DNA of 60,966 nt from positions 1 through 60,966 of IMG/VR virus record IMGVR_UViG_3300017963_000051; one strand, given 5' to 3'. The stretch is from a virus. Shown here in pieces: positions 14,971 through 22,276 of the stretch; position 1 is the first letter of the stretch; each line of letters opens with the position of its first letter. The translations under genes were made by a program, and so were the position numbers. Under the pieces are notes generated by a model. The model saw only the letters and a list, made by a program, of their open reading frames with translations. It had not been told where the DNA came from and ran no database searches.

Positions 14971-15027
14971 CGACCCCCCGCCCCTGGCTAGCTCGACTAG
15001 CAGGGGCTTTCGGGGTGTATGGACACC
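14971..15027 (+). repeat. Hairpin-ATG repeat, copy B
   Basis: Second copy of the block at 14698, extending through ATGGACACC of the next gene. The two copies have the same position relative to the start codon, which argues that the hairpin acts on the downstream gene and was duplicated with it. Confidence 0.7.
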
Positions 15028-15267
15028 GACAAGATCCGCAATCTTCTGGACGAGATCGAACGCTGTAACCACCTTGCTCATGAGATACGCAGCTCTTCCC
15101 AGACCGTAGCGCTTCAGTTCAACATGGACGGGACGATCGATGTCGACGATGGCACCTTCACTTTTGAAGCGTCTCAGGGAGCCCATATCCGGGAAGATCT
15201 GGCACGCTACTTCGCAGAACACGTGAACTGCCTGAAGGCACAAATCTCCCAGGAAGCGGCCTCATGA
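15019..15267 (+). CDS. Hypothetical acidic protein (82 aa)
   Basis: Helical N-terminus (MDTDKIRNLLDEIERCNHLA) and a central beta hairpin with DGTIDVDDGTFTF. No family is recognised. The stop overlaps the next start (ATGA), beginning a coupled group of three genes to 15933. Confidence 0.55.
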   Translation: MDTDKIRNLLDEIERCNHLAHEIRSSSQTVALQFNMDGTIDVDDGTFTFEASQGAHIREDLARYFAEHVNCLKAQISQEAAS

Positions 15268-15509
15268 AACCCAAACACGGCTACATCCACGACGCCATCC
15301 ACGAGATGAGCTGCACCTTCCACGCCGAAGCATCCCGGGACCCCACCGCGAGTCTCGACGAGCGCAAGCTGTTTGTGTGCCCGCGGTGCAAAGAGCTGTT
15401 CTGCTACTGCGCCGGCTCGGCCGACACCTCGGTCTGCAACGACTGTGCGTGCGCGCTCGAAGACCTCGGGCACACTTTCGAGGAGATTGAGGAGATGTAC
15501 CCACCATGA
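15264..15509 (+). CDS. Zinc-ribbon-like small protein (81 aa)
   Basis: Cysteine pairs CPRC and CNDC with an intervening CYC motif (residues about 39-61) suggest a zinc ribbon. The termini are acidic helices. It is translationally coupled to both neighbours. Such small zinc proteins in phages often bind host transcription or translation factors, but no target is evident. Confidence 0.55.
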   Translation: MKPKHGYIHDAIHEMSCTFHAEASRDPTASLDERKLFVCPRCKELFCYCAGSADTSVCNDCACALEDLGHTFEEIEEMYPP

Positions 15510-15670
15510 CCCGCCGCTACGCACGAACCCCGAAGCTCTACAACCTGTTTCACGTCGCACCGCGCTGCGGCGTGTGGCGGACCCGCGTCCCGCTCTCGGC
15601 TCTCGCCCGACAGGTCGAGAAGTACCAGAAACGGTTTGGCTGCGAACCTGAAGTGGAGGAGATCCGATGA
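15506..15670 (+). CDS. Small basic protein (54 aa)
   Basis: A 54-residue frame starting ATG inside the previous stop (ATGA) and ending ATGA with the next start. Basic N-terminus (MTRRYARTPKLYNLF) and helical C-terminus. No family is recognised; the double coupling supports it as real. Confidence 0.5.
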   Translation: MTRRYARTPKLYNLFHVAPRCGVWRTRVPLSALARQVEKYQKRFGCEPEVEEIR

Positions 15671-15933
15671 AACGCAACATCGTATGGACCATCATGTGGG
15701 CGATCGTCTCCGCCGGTCACTGGCACGACGCCCGCGAGTGGCACACGCGCAGCGACAGTCGGTGGTGGGCGAGACAGATCACGAAGGCGTGGAAAGACCT
15801 CGACGTGCAGCGGGCCCACCTCGTCGACACCCGGGTGCGCGCCAGGGGCATCCGTCGCCCGACCCCGAAGGCCCCGCGAATCTCCACAGCTCGCCTGACG
15901 AGCCTGTCGGAAAGCGGCGGACGCGCAATGTGA
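15667..15933 (+). CDS. Hypothetical basic protein (88 aa)
   Basis: A Trp/His-rich N-terminal half (IVWTIMWAIVSAGHWHDAREW), perhaps membrane-associated, and a basic C-terminus. No family is recognised. It ends just before the module at 15948. Confidence 0.5.
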   Translation: MKRNIVWTIMWAIVSAGHWHDAREWHTRSDSRWWARQITKAWKDLDVQRAHLVDTRVRARGIRRPTPKAPRISTARLTSLSESGGRAM

Positions 15934-15947
15934 AAACAGTTTTGAAT

Positions 15948-15966
15948 ACCTGACTACCTGCCCACG
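15948..15966 (+). promoter_or_regulatory. Repeat module, copy 7 (inverted orientation)
   Basis: TTTGAATACCTGACTACCTG, then CCCACGTCTACCCTTGCACG and ATG at 15981. The repeat is the reverse complement of that at 14468 although the flanking TGAATA and GCACG-ATG are in the same orientation. A -10-like TACCCT lies six bases before the ATG. Confidence 0.6.
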
Positions 15967-15980
15967 TCTACCCTTGCACG

Positions 15981-16226
15981 ATGGACACGAACAACTCCCA
16001 GACCCCGACCCTCCGCCTCTCCCCCGCACAAGCTCGCGCCATGGACCTACTCGCCCGTGGTTACCGGGCTGAAGTCATCTACAACGACAAAATCGAAGTG
16101 TTCATGGAGTCCGGAGGCCGCCCGCGTATCGAAAAACGCACGTGGAAGGCCCTGGAACGTCGCGGACTCATCGACCGCAACTGGACTAACACCGGGACGT
16201 GTCTGGTAGCCTTGATTCAGGACTGA
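15981..16226 (+). CDS. Small winged-helix-like protein (81 aa)
   Basis: Residues LRLSPAQARAMDLLARGYRA, then KRTWKALERRGLIDRN, match the helix-turn-recognition helix layout of compact winged-helix proteins, with a C-terminal hydrophobic strand. Probably a DNA-binding regulator. Single-gene unit between two repeat modules. Confidence 0.55.
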   Translation: MDTNNSQTPTLRLSPAQARAMDLLARGYRAEVIYNDKIEVFMESGGRPRIEKRTWKALERRGLIDRNWTNTGTCLVALIQD

Positions 16227-16234
16227 AGTTTGAA

Positions 16235-16255
16235 TACCTGACTACCTGCCCACGT
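16235..16255 (+). promoter_or_regulatory. Repeat module, copy 8 (inverted orientation)
   Basis: TTTGAATACCTGACTACCTG then CCCACGTCTGACCCAGCAAC and ATG at 16269. Sequence is nearly the same as the 15941-15980 leader over 25 bases, so these two leaders are recent duplicates. Confidence 0.6.
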
Positions 16256-16268
16256 CTGACCCAGCAAC

Positions 16269-16673
16269 ATGGCACACCGCATCTACCTCTCAAAGCCCCG
16301 CGCGAAGTTCCTCGACAAGATCACGGAGGGCCTGACCCATCCCGCCCACGGCGACGGATCCGCCCGCAAGTTCAACAATGCCCCGGACACCTTCATGCCC
16401 CTGTCCGTCGAGCGGCTCGGCGAGAATCACTACTCGGTCGGACACTACTTCGAGCAGAACGGAGACCTCGTGCCGGACCCTGACTTGGAGTTCGTGCGCG
16501 ACAGCTCCGGCCGCTGGTCCGTCGTCGCCGCAACCATGGCGACCGGGCACTACACCCGCGTGGCCGAGTTCGACGACAACGGCGTCACCGGCTTCCGCCC
16601 CCGGGCCCTCGCCTCGGTCCGTCCCCTGGCGAACCTCCTGCTCGACAACGCCAAGCGACAGCAGGGCCTCTAG
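16269..16673 (+). CDS. Conserved-type protein with QNGD motif (134 aa)
   Basis: The central HYFEQNGDLVPDPDLEF recalls a small family found on plasmids and phages (DUF6908-like, from memory and not confirmed). The rest is mixed alpha/beta. It has its own promoter module and a strong terminator after the stop, so it is a monocistronic gene. Confidence 0.65.
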   Translation: MAHRIYLSKPRAKFLDKITEGLTHPAHGDGSARKFNNAPDTFMPLSVERLGENHYSVGHYFEQNGDLVPDPDLEFVRDSSGRWSVVAATMATGHYTRVAEFDDNGVTGFRPRALASVRPLANLLLDNAKRQQGL

Positions 16674-16694
16674 TTCCTCTCACGTCCATCGTGC

Positions 16695-16724
16695 AGCCCC
16701 CGGCAATGGTGCCGGGGGCTTTTT
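16695..16724 (+). terminator. Strong rho-independent terminator
   Basis: An 11-bp perfect stem, AGCCCCCGGCA with TGCCGGGGGCT around an ATGG loop, followed by TTTTT. It closes the 16269 gene. Between here and 16852 there is another imperfect GC-rich hairpin (16735-16767) without a T-run. Confidence 0.95.
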
Positions 16725-16852
16725 ACGTGAGAACCCCCGCCCCGGAGGATTCCGGGACGGGGGTGGAGTGAGAGTGGAGACCCCGAGCATGGCCGACCGG
16801 GGGATGCACCATCCTACCACGCCCCTCGGGGACGTGTGGTATCCTGGCAACC

Positions 16853-16948
16853 ATGGCGCCCTTGTACCGCAACCCCGCGGCCCTGCTCATGCTCGCCTCC
16901 CTCGGGCTCGTCGTGGCCCATGGGCTCGCGTACGGGGCGAGCCGGTGA
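16853..16948 (+). CDS. Tiny membrane peptide (31 aa)
   Basis: MAPLYRNP followed by a hydrophobic stretch (AALLMLASLGLVVAHGLA) forms one short transmembrane helix. A TATCCT -10-like box lies eight bases before the ATG. Its stop overlaps the GTG of the next gene, which supports it. Confidence 0.45.
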   Translation: MAPLYRNPAALLMLASLGLVVAHGLAYGASR

Positions 16949-17160
16949 CCCCTCCGAGACAGATCCGGACGCACCCCTTCTTCGACAAGGTGGGGGAGAC
17001 GTCCAGCAAGCTCGCCAAGCTGGCTGAGCAGCTCCGAGATCGTTGCCGCGAAACCGGAGACCCCACGGGTGCGGGCATGGCCGAAATCCTCCGCATGAAG
17101 CTCACAGAGCTTGCGCGCAGCACGCTCGTGGAGACCCAACCGATCGACGTGGAAGACTAG
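16945..17160 (+). CDS. Hypothetical helical protein (71 aa)
   Basis: GTG start coupled (GTGA) to the preceding membrane peptide. Entirely helical and charged (ETSSKLAKLAEQLRDRCRET). No family is recognised. Confidence 0.5.
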   Translation: MTPPRQIRTHPFFDKVGETSSKLAKLAEQLRDRCRETGDPTGAGMAEILRMKLTELARSTLVETQPIDVED

Positions 17161-17164
17161 ACCG

Positions 17165-17455
17165 ATGTCCAAGCTCCTGAAATGGGCCAACACAGGAACA
17201 GAGCGCGGTAAAGCCCTTGCCGCGAAGTACAAAGCCAGTTTTGCCGTCTCCGCGGCCCCGATTCTGGTTGAAGGGGTCGACGTAGTGGTCTTCTCGGTGC
17301 CCTACCTCGGGAAAGAGGGAGGGAAGCATCGAGGGTGGTTCGTGTGTCGCACCGACAATGAGCGGACCCTCGTCGAGTACGCACCGACGAAGAAAGCTGC
17401 ACTCGCCAACGCCGCGGAGAACCTTCGCTACTACGGGCCCGACTTCCGAAGCTAG
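17165..17455 (+). CDS. Hypothetical protein (96 aa)
   Basis: Compact alpha/beta protein (SFAVSAAPILVEGVDVVVFS, then GWFVCRTDNERTLVEYAPT). The stop shares CTAG with the convergent amidase gene. No family is recognised. Confidence 0.5.
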   Translation: MSKLLKWANTGTERGKALAAKYKASFAVSAAPILVEGVDVVVFSVPYLGKEGGKHRGWFVCRTDNERTLVEYAPTKKAALANAAENLRYYGPDFRS

Positions 17456-18375
17456 ACCGGGGCCCGGAGCTGTGTCGGGTCGAAGTCCCGCCCGCCCTGG
17501 CGCGCACGTCGGGCCAGGCGTTCCGCGGCGACGGGGGGCGTAGCGCCGCCGCCGGGGGCGTCGTAGTCCAGCTCGGGGACGTACAGGTTGAGGGTCTGTG
17601 CGGGCGTGAGGCCAGCACGGGCCCCGATGGCGGGTCCTGGGACCATCCACGTATCAGGGATGGGGGCGCCGGAGCCGAAGCTGTACTCGGGGTCGAGCAC
17701 CGCCCCGAGGGCGTCTCGGGCCCACAGGGCTCCCTGCTGCCAGATCGTTCGGCCCGAGTCGTTGCGCCGGCTGCTGTGCGTCTGTCGGTGCGTCACGATG
17801 ATGCCGGCGTCGATCCCCTCGTCGGCCAGGTCGTCGAGGATCAGGAGGATCGCCCTGCGCAGGGCGTGCACCTGGACCTCCCCCAGCTCCTCCCCTTCCT
17901 TCCACAGCCCGCCCACCTCGATGGAGACCGTGCCGTCATTGAAGCCGTGCGAGGCCGCGAGCCACGTGTCGTACGGGTGGATGCGGTAGACCTTGCCGTC
18001 CTCGCTGACCCCGATGTGCGCCGTGACCTTCGGCCAAGCGCTGTCGCCCACGTTGTCGACGGCGACTTGATGCAGGCAGATGCCGAAGATGTCCGAGAGG
18101 GGGCGCGGTGAGTTGAAATCCCGCTTGTTCTGCCCGGCTCCGCCCCAGTTGCCGGACTTGTAGTTGACGGTGGCGGCCTTGTCCTGAACATCGACGATCT
18201 CGATGTTGTCGTAGAGCCACTGGATGTACTCGTCGTCGCTGCCCCAGCCTCCCCCGCCTGGCAGGTCCATGTCGAGACCGCCGAGGCCGGAAGACGTCGC
18301 GCTCGAACCACCGCCCGCCATGGCGAGCAGCGCTCCGCCGCCGAGGAGAGCCCAAAGCCAAGGGGGGATCTTCAT
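17452..18375 (-). CDS. Membrane-anchored N-acetylmuramoyl-L-alanine amidase (307 aa)
   Basis: Amidase_2-type zinc enzyme cleaving the lactyl-peptide bond of peptidoglycan. Likely zinc ligands are H102 (CLHQ), H196 (VTHRQ) and D206 (RRNDSG); HGFNDGTVSIE around 143 is also typical. Residues 7-22 are a Gly/Ala/Leu membrane anchor followed by GGSSATSSGLGGLDMDLPGG. That anchor module is nearly the same as in the transglycosylase at 52649. This argues for a virion-associated entry enzyme rather than a soluble lysin. The ATG overlaps the upstream stop. Confidence 0.88.
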   Translation of the reverse strand: MKIPPWLWALLGGGALLAMAGGGSSATSSGLGGLDMDLPGGGGWGSDDEYIQWLYDNIEIVDVQDKAATVNYKSGNWGGAGQNKRDFNSPRPLSDIFGICLHQVAVDNVGDSAWPKVTAHIGVSEDGKVYRIHPYDTWLAASHGFNDGTVSIEVGGLWKEGEELGEVQVHALRRAILLILDDLADEGIDAGIIVTHRQTHSSRRNDSGRTIWQQGALWARDALGAVLDPEYSFGSGAPIPDTWMVPGPAIGARAGLTPAQTLNLYVPELDYDAPGGGATPPVAAERLARRARQGGRDFDPTQLRAPV

Positions 18376-19115
18376 GTGTCGCTCCCGAAGCCGAAGGCTT
18401 CCATCATGACCGCGTCCACGTCTTCCACAGGCTTCTCCACGCCCATGAGCACCATACGCTCTTCCCGGTACCAGTCCGGGTGTGGGATTCCTGCTCGCTG
18501 TGCCGCGTGCACGAACACGTCGTTTGCATTCTCCTCGGGTTTGGGAATGCCGCTCTTCTTCGCCTCTTTGTAGAGGTCCGAGAGAGCCACACGCATCCGG
18601 TCTCGGTCAGCTCTGCGACGCTGCCCCATCTCCGCCACCGCCACAGCAGAGCGCTTGCTCGGGAACTTCAGCACGAGATGCTCGCCGCGGTAGAGGTGGT
18701 GCTTGCTCCCGTCTTTGCGAAGACGAAAGCCCCCAGGAAGATCCTCCCCGTAAATCAGTTTGTTGAGCCTGATCGCCGTCGCCGACAGGGCGTTAGATGC
18801 TCTGCGGTCGAACGCCTTGTCCCCCCGTCCCTCTTCCGCCTGTGCGTCGTAGCTGTTCGACAAGTCCAGGAGAAGAGCCGCCACCTTTTTCTGATCCGGA
18901 AGACTGCTCGGAACCTTCAAGCGCCCGCCTTTGGGATACCTCACACCTTCAGGACCCTCGACCCTCCCCCACCCTCGATCGAAGCTGCGGGCCAGGGCCC
19001 GATACGCCATGGTCTCCTCGCGGCTCAGCCCATGACCTTCCGGGTCGCGGGCAAGCTCCACGACATCCGTCTCGATGACCGAGATCACCGTCTCAGGAAC
19101 CTTGACGTACGGCAC
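18372..19115 (-). CDS. Hypothetical protein (247 aa)
   Basis: A charged, mostly helical protein with no recognised domain. Features include RYPKGGRLKVPSSLPD and a beta patch GSKHHLYRGEHLVLKFPSK. It is coupled to the amidase gene by ATGA, so it probably works with it in the virion or at entry. Confidence 0.5.
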   Translation of the reverse strand: MPYVKVPETVISVIETDVVELARDPEGHGLSREETMAYRALARSFDRGWGRVEGPEGVRYPKGGRLKVPSSLPDQKKVAALLLDLSNSYDAQAEEGRGDKAFDRRASNALSATAIRLNKLIYGEDLPGGFRLRKDGSKHHLYRGEHLVLKFPSKRSAVAVAEMGQRRRADRDRMRVALSDLYKEAKKSGIPKPEENANDVFVHAAQRAGIPHPDWYREERMVLMGVEKPVEDVDAVMMEAFGFGSDT

Positions 19116-19124
19116 GGCAGACCC

Positions 19125-19475
19125 CTACAACGACAGGCCCGGGGGCGTCAGGGCCTTGCCGAGCATCCGGGCGATGCGAGCCGCCAGATCTTCGAGCGCA
19201 TCCATCAGCTCCGCTCGACGCACCGCGATGGCTTCGAGCTTCGCCGTGGTCCCGTCCCGGTACGCACGCCAGTCCTCGGGCGAGAGCCGAAGCGCCAGCG
19301 CGACCTTGGCCTCGCGCGTGTCCCCAGACCGGAGCGCTCGCACGACGTCTCGAAGCTCGTCCTCCGCCAGCTCCGCGAGGTTGTCCTGGTTCTCCTCGAA
19401 CCAGGTTTTGCCCACGCCACGTAGCCCGCTGAGAATCTCCTCGGGCCTCCCCTTGATCCACTCTTTCACGTCCAT
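19125..19475 (-). CDS. Hypothetical helical protein (116 aa)
   Basis: An all-helical, acidic protein (WFEENQDNLAELAEDELRDV). ATG 19475 has GGAGTGAAAAAG upstream; a longer start to 19520 is possible but would overlap the neighbour. No family is recognised. Confidence 0.5.
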   Translation of the reverse strand: MDVKEWIKGRPEEILSGLRGVGKTWFEENQDNLAELAEDELRDVVRALRSGDTREAKVALALRLSPEDWRAYRDGTTAKLEAIAVRRAELMDALEDLAARIARMLGKALTPPGLSL

Positions 19476-19489
19476 CTTTTTCACTCCTG

Positions 19490-20119
19490 CTAGGACCCCT
19501 GCAAAAACGGTGTTGACCAAGGATCTTCATCAGCTTGCTTTTTGAGCAAAGCAAACAAGTGGTTGAAAGAAGCAAGTCCATTCCCCATCCACATGCCAAC
19601 CTCGTGTTTTGCACGATTATCGTGGTCCGAGAAAGTCTGCTCCAACAAAAGTCGAGGTCTCTCAGGGTAGCCAGTCACGAAAACCTTGACGACTAAGTAT
19701 GCCTTCTCTCCCGGGTACTCTAGCGTGGTGATCTTTACCGGCGTGTACCAGTCTTGATCCGGTATGAGCGCCAGTACCTTGTCCAAGAAAGCAGTTTCTT
19801 CCGATTTCCCGCGAGGAGGAATGCTCCACTGCCAGTCCCCCGGCCCAGCCGGAAACTCGTGATCCTTGGGGTGCCACATCCCCGCCTGATAGTAGGGATT
19901 CATCCAAGCCGGAGGCAGCGAAGAGGGGATACCCGGAGACGGAGTCTCCTCGGGCGCTACGTCGACATAATACGCTGGCGCACTGGCTTCCTTTTCCAAG
20001 AACTCTGACAGATCGATACCGCCCAAAACGTCAAAATCCGCCTGCGAACCCTTCCGGCTCGACGCGAAGAAAAGCACGAGACCGCCAGCCCCGAGCAACC
20101 AAGGCCACATGCGCTTCAT
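19490..20119 (-). CDS. N-terminally anchored virion-like protein (209 aa)
   Basis: MKRMWPWLLGAGGLVLFFAS is a membrane anchor of the same Gly/Leu type found in many proteins of the plus-strand virion operon, followed by SRKGSQADFDVLGGIDLSEF, which resembles the post-anchor region of the amidase. The rest is mixed with proline-rich stretches. Its base composition is less GC-rich than the neighbours. Function unknown; probably a virion membrane protein. Confidence 0.6.
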   Translation of the reverse strand: MKRMWPWLLGAGGLVLFFASSRKGSQADFDVLGGIDLSEFLEKEASAPAYYVDVAPEETPSPGIPSSLPPAWMNPYYQAGMWHPKDHEFPAGPGDWQWSIPPRGKSEETAFLDKVLALIPDQDWYTPVKITTLEYPGEKAYLVVKVFVTGYPERPRLLLEQTFSDHDNRAKHEVGMWMGNGLASFNHLFALLKKQADEDPWSTPFLQGS

Positions 20120-20160
20120 GGGTGCTTCCCCCTGGACATCGTCTTCTCCCTCATGCTCAT
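20116..20160 (-). CDS. Chain ORF of 14 codons between coupled genes
   Basis: MSMREKTMSRGKHP: its ATG overlaps the stop of the 20157 gene (ATGA) and its stop overlaps the ATG of the 20119 gene (ATGA). It may only serve to hand ribosomes from one gene to the next across a 37-base gap. Real expression is unproven. Confidence 0.3.
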   Translation of the reverse strand: MSMREKTMSRGKHP

Positions 20161-20723
20161 GCCGGCGCCAAAATGAAGTAGTCCGAAAGAGGCACCGTCA
20201 CCGGAGCCCCGAAAGTGTCCTGGTTACCCCGACGCTCCAGCGACCACGCGACCGAGTCTCCAGGAATGGCCGCCGAGATGTCGAAGGTCGCCGAAGCCCG
20301 AAAACGTAACAGGGAGGCGTTGGCGGGGACGCTCAAGGGCACCACCGTGACCGACGACGGGGTCTGCGTACCGTCGATGCGGTCTCCATCGCTCACCAGG
20401 GCTCGGTAGAACACGAACAGGAGGTCGCTGGCCGCCTGGTCGAGATTGCCCAGCACGTACTCCCAATGGTAGGTAACGGGCTGCGAGATGTCGGCATTTT
20501 CGGGGATGCGGAAGATCCCCGAAAACCGCTCGATGACGCCGTCGCGGAACTGCGACTGGTTGGCCCGCACCTCGAAGACGCCGATGTTGAGCGTCTGTCC
20601 TCCCGGGACGGCGCTGGGATCCGCCCCCCGTCTCGCCTCGATGCGGATCGGTGCGGCCGACACTGCCTTCGCCTGCGGGACGAAACCCACCGTCGTGCGG
20701 ACTGGATCTGCCGGCGTCACCAT
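20157..20723 (-). CDS. Beta-rich virion-like protein (188 aa)
   Basis: Predicted strands throughout (TLNIGVFEVRANQSQF, SVTVVPLSVPANASLLRFRA). Its start MVTPADPVRTTVGFVPQ resembles the RTPxGFRxVG starts of the proteins at 56108, 56874 and 57472. It is likely a capsid, spike or minor beta-sandwich protein. No family is recognised. Confidence 0.55.
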   Translation of the reverse strand: MVTPADPVRTTVGFVPQAKAVSAAPIRIEARRGADPSAVPGGQTLNIGVFEVRANQSQFRDGVIERFSGIFRIPENADISQPVTYHWEYVLGNLDQAASDLLFVFYRALVSDGDRIDGTQTPSSVTVVPLSVPANASLLRFRASATFDISAAIPGDSVAWSLERRGNQDTFGAPVTVPLSDYFILAPA

Positions 20724-20736
20724 GGCTCAGCTCCCC

Positions 20737-21270
20737 CTACGGGTACTTCCCCCCGGGCTGGTGCCCGGTCGCGTTCATGACGGCTGCACTGAACGTGCTC
20801 TGGTCCCCGCGAGCCCACTGGACCCACGCCCACACCTGCGGCCCCCCGAGCCCGTCCACCTCCATGCGGTCGTACTCTTCGAGCAGAGCCAGCGTCGCGG
20901 GGATCCCCGCAAAGATGTTCTCCGCCGCTCGCACGTCCGTCTGAAACGCTTTCAGGGCCGTGCGGTAGGCGTCGGTCGCCTCACCGTCCCGGTTCGTCTT
21001 CCGGTAGCCGAGGGCGTACAGAGCGTTCTGGAGCTTCTTCCGCGCTGCCTTCCTCGGATCACCCTCGGGGAGCGGCGGGGGCGGCTCTTCGCCCGCCTCC
21101 TCCTTCTCCGCCACCTCCAGGTCGCCGAGGAACAACGCCTCCAGCTCCGGGCCCTTCAGATCTCCCTCGGGCTCCTCGGGCTCCTCCTGCGGCGTCTCCC
21201 CGCCAAGCCCCATGAGGATGAGCAAAGCGCCGCCGATGGCGAGCCAGTGCCACGACTTCTTCAAGCTCAT
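20737..21270 (-). CDS. Anchored protein with peptidoglycan-binding-like region (177 aa)
   Basis: Residues 8-22 (HWLAIGGALLILMGLGG) are a membrane anchor, followed by a Glu/Pro-rich linker. The C-terminal half has LGYRKTNRDGEATDAYRTAL, KAFQ and VDGLGGPQ, which recalls PG_binding_1-type motifs. The 51215 protein has a similar order of elements, so they are probably paralogues. ATG 21270 is chosen since the anchor begins there. Confidence 0.55.
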   Translation of the reverse strand: MSLKKSWHWLAIGGALLILMGLGGETPQEEPEEPEGDLKGPELEALFLGDLEVAEKEEAGEEPPPPLPEGDPRKAARKKLQNALYALGYRKTNRDGEATDAYRTALKAFQTDVRAAENIFAGIPATLALLEEYDRMEVDGLGGPQVWAWVQWARGDQSTFSAAVMNATGHQPGGKYP

Positions 21271-21274
21271 GGCC

Positions 21275-21856
21275 CTACTCCCCTTCCGTCTCGGAAACAG
21301 TTTCGGGCGCACGCTCAGGCTCAGGCTTGTCGCGCTTGACGATGTCGTCGATCAGCTCGGCCTGACGAGCCATGGCGCGCAGGTCTTCAAGCGGGACCGG
21401 GCACGGGTCGATCTCCGCCAGCTCGCAGCGCTGGAGGATGACGTTCGTCTGCACTGCGTGGTCCTCCGCCGGCACCTTCAGCGTCTTCGAGAGGCAGCCG
21501 GAGAGCACCAGGGGCACGAGCACAAGCAGCGCCGCGGTCGACCCCGAGCCCTTCTTCGGCTTGCGAGCGTTGAGCTTGTCGAGAATCTCCTGGCCCGCAG
21601 GACCAACCTTCGCCAGCTCGTCGAGCACGAACTGCACGTCGGTGTCGCGGCGACGCTCGAAGATGTGCCGCACCGCTGCCGCTACCGCGAACACGCCCAT
21701 GGCGATGGCGGCGAAAAACGATTCGTCGAGGCCCCACTTCGCAGCGAGCCCGGAAGCCACCGCGATCGTGGTCACCGTCGAGAGGATGGACGCGAGGATG
21801 TCCTGGCTCTTCTCCGCCGGGGCTCGCTCGATGGGGGTACGTTCGGCCTGTGCCAT
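21275..21856 (-). CDS. Holin-like membrane protein with internal lipobox (193 aa)
   Basis: Two hydrophobic helices (about 22-40 and 47-62, with SFFAAIAMGVFAVAAAVRH) look like a small holin. After a charged linker a third hydrophobic stretch ends in LVLSGC (Cys near 119), a lipobox followed by a helical, Cys-containing tail. This is the layout of a holin fused to an outer-spanin-like lipoprotein. Alternatively a second gene starts internally. Two 14-base dyads lie upstream at 21901 and 21961. Confidence 0.55.
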   Translation of the reverse strand: MAQAERTPIERAPAEKSQDILASILSTVTTIAVASGLAAKWGLDESFFAAIAMGVFAVAAAVRHIFERRRDTDVQFVLDELAKVGPAGQEILDKLNARKPKKGSGSTAALLVLVPLVLSGCLSKTLKVPAEDHAVQTNVILQRCELAEIDPCPVPLEDLRAMARQAELIDDIVKRDKPEPERAPETVSETEGE

Positions 21857-22087
21857 GCGGCCGAGTTTACCACAAACCAAAAGGAGAAGAGCCGGACTTC
21901 GGTGGCCGGTCACCATTCTTCCCCCCAAGATCTCCGCCTGCGCCCTCGATAGCCCGTTTCGGTGACGGGTCACCAGTAACGAACGCGACAGGTCGTCGCC
22001 TCTCCCTCCCCCGTCATGGCAGCGTTTCGCTGCAAGGCCCATAGAGCTGGCCGGGCCGGAACCCTCTCGTCAGGGAGGTTCCTGGAT
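21857..22087. promoter_or_regulatory. Intergenic region with two dyads 60 bp apart
   Basis: No gene is evident. GGTGGCCGGTCACC (21901-21914) and GGTGACGGGTCACC (21961-21974) are related inverted repeats exactly 60 bp apart, both preceded by TTC and followed by A. They look like operator sites for a dimeric regulator of the 21275-21856 gene. A weak hairpin GGAACC...GGTTCC lies at 22059-22083. Confidence 0.45.
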
Positions 22088-22276
22088 CTACCACGTACCG
22101 GTCACGAAGAGAAGACCCGCGAGAATCCAGACCACCATCCCCACTAGCATCAACGCGATCGGGCCTTGGAGGACCGGGTCTCGGGCCGTATCATCTAGTG
22201 CTCGCCAGACTCCTCGCGGGTAGGAATCGGATGCACGCCCGTCACTTCCTCTCGACCTCGGACTCGTTCGCGCCAT
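22088..22276 (-). CDS. Small membrane protein, start uncertain (up to 62 aa)
   Basis: The C-terminal part (IALMLVGMVVWILAGLLFVTG) is one clear transmembrane helix. The only ATG giving a longer frame is at 22276, inside the upstream gene; a TGATG-linked start would leave just the membrane segment. It is next to the holin- and spanin-like genes and may take part in lysis. Confidence 0.4.
   Translation of the reverse strand: MARTSPRSRGSDGRASDSYPRGVWRALDDTARDPVLQGPIALMLVGMVVWILAGLLFVTGTW

Noticed and set aside
14698-16255. Repeats considered as a CRISPR array
   Set aside because: Repeats are short, unevenly spaced, in both orientations and located in gene leaders; there are no spacers or cas genes.
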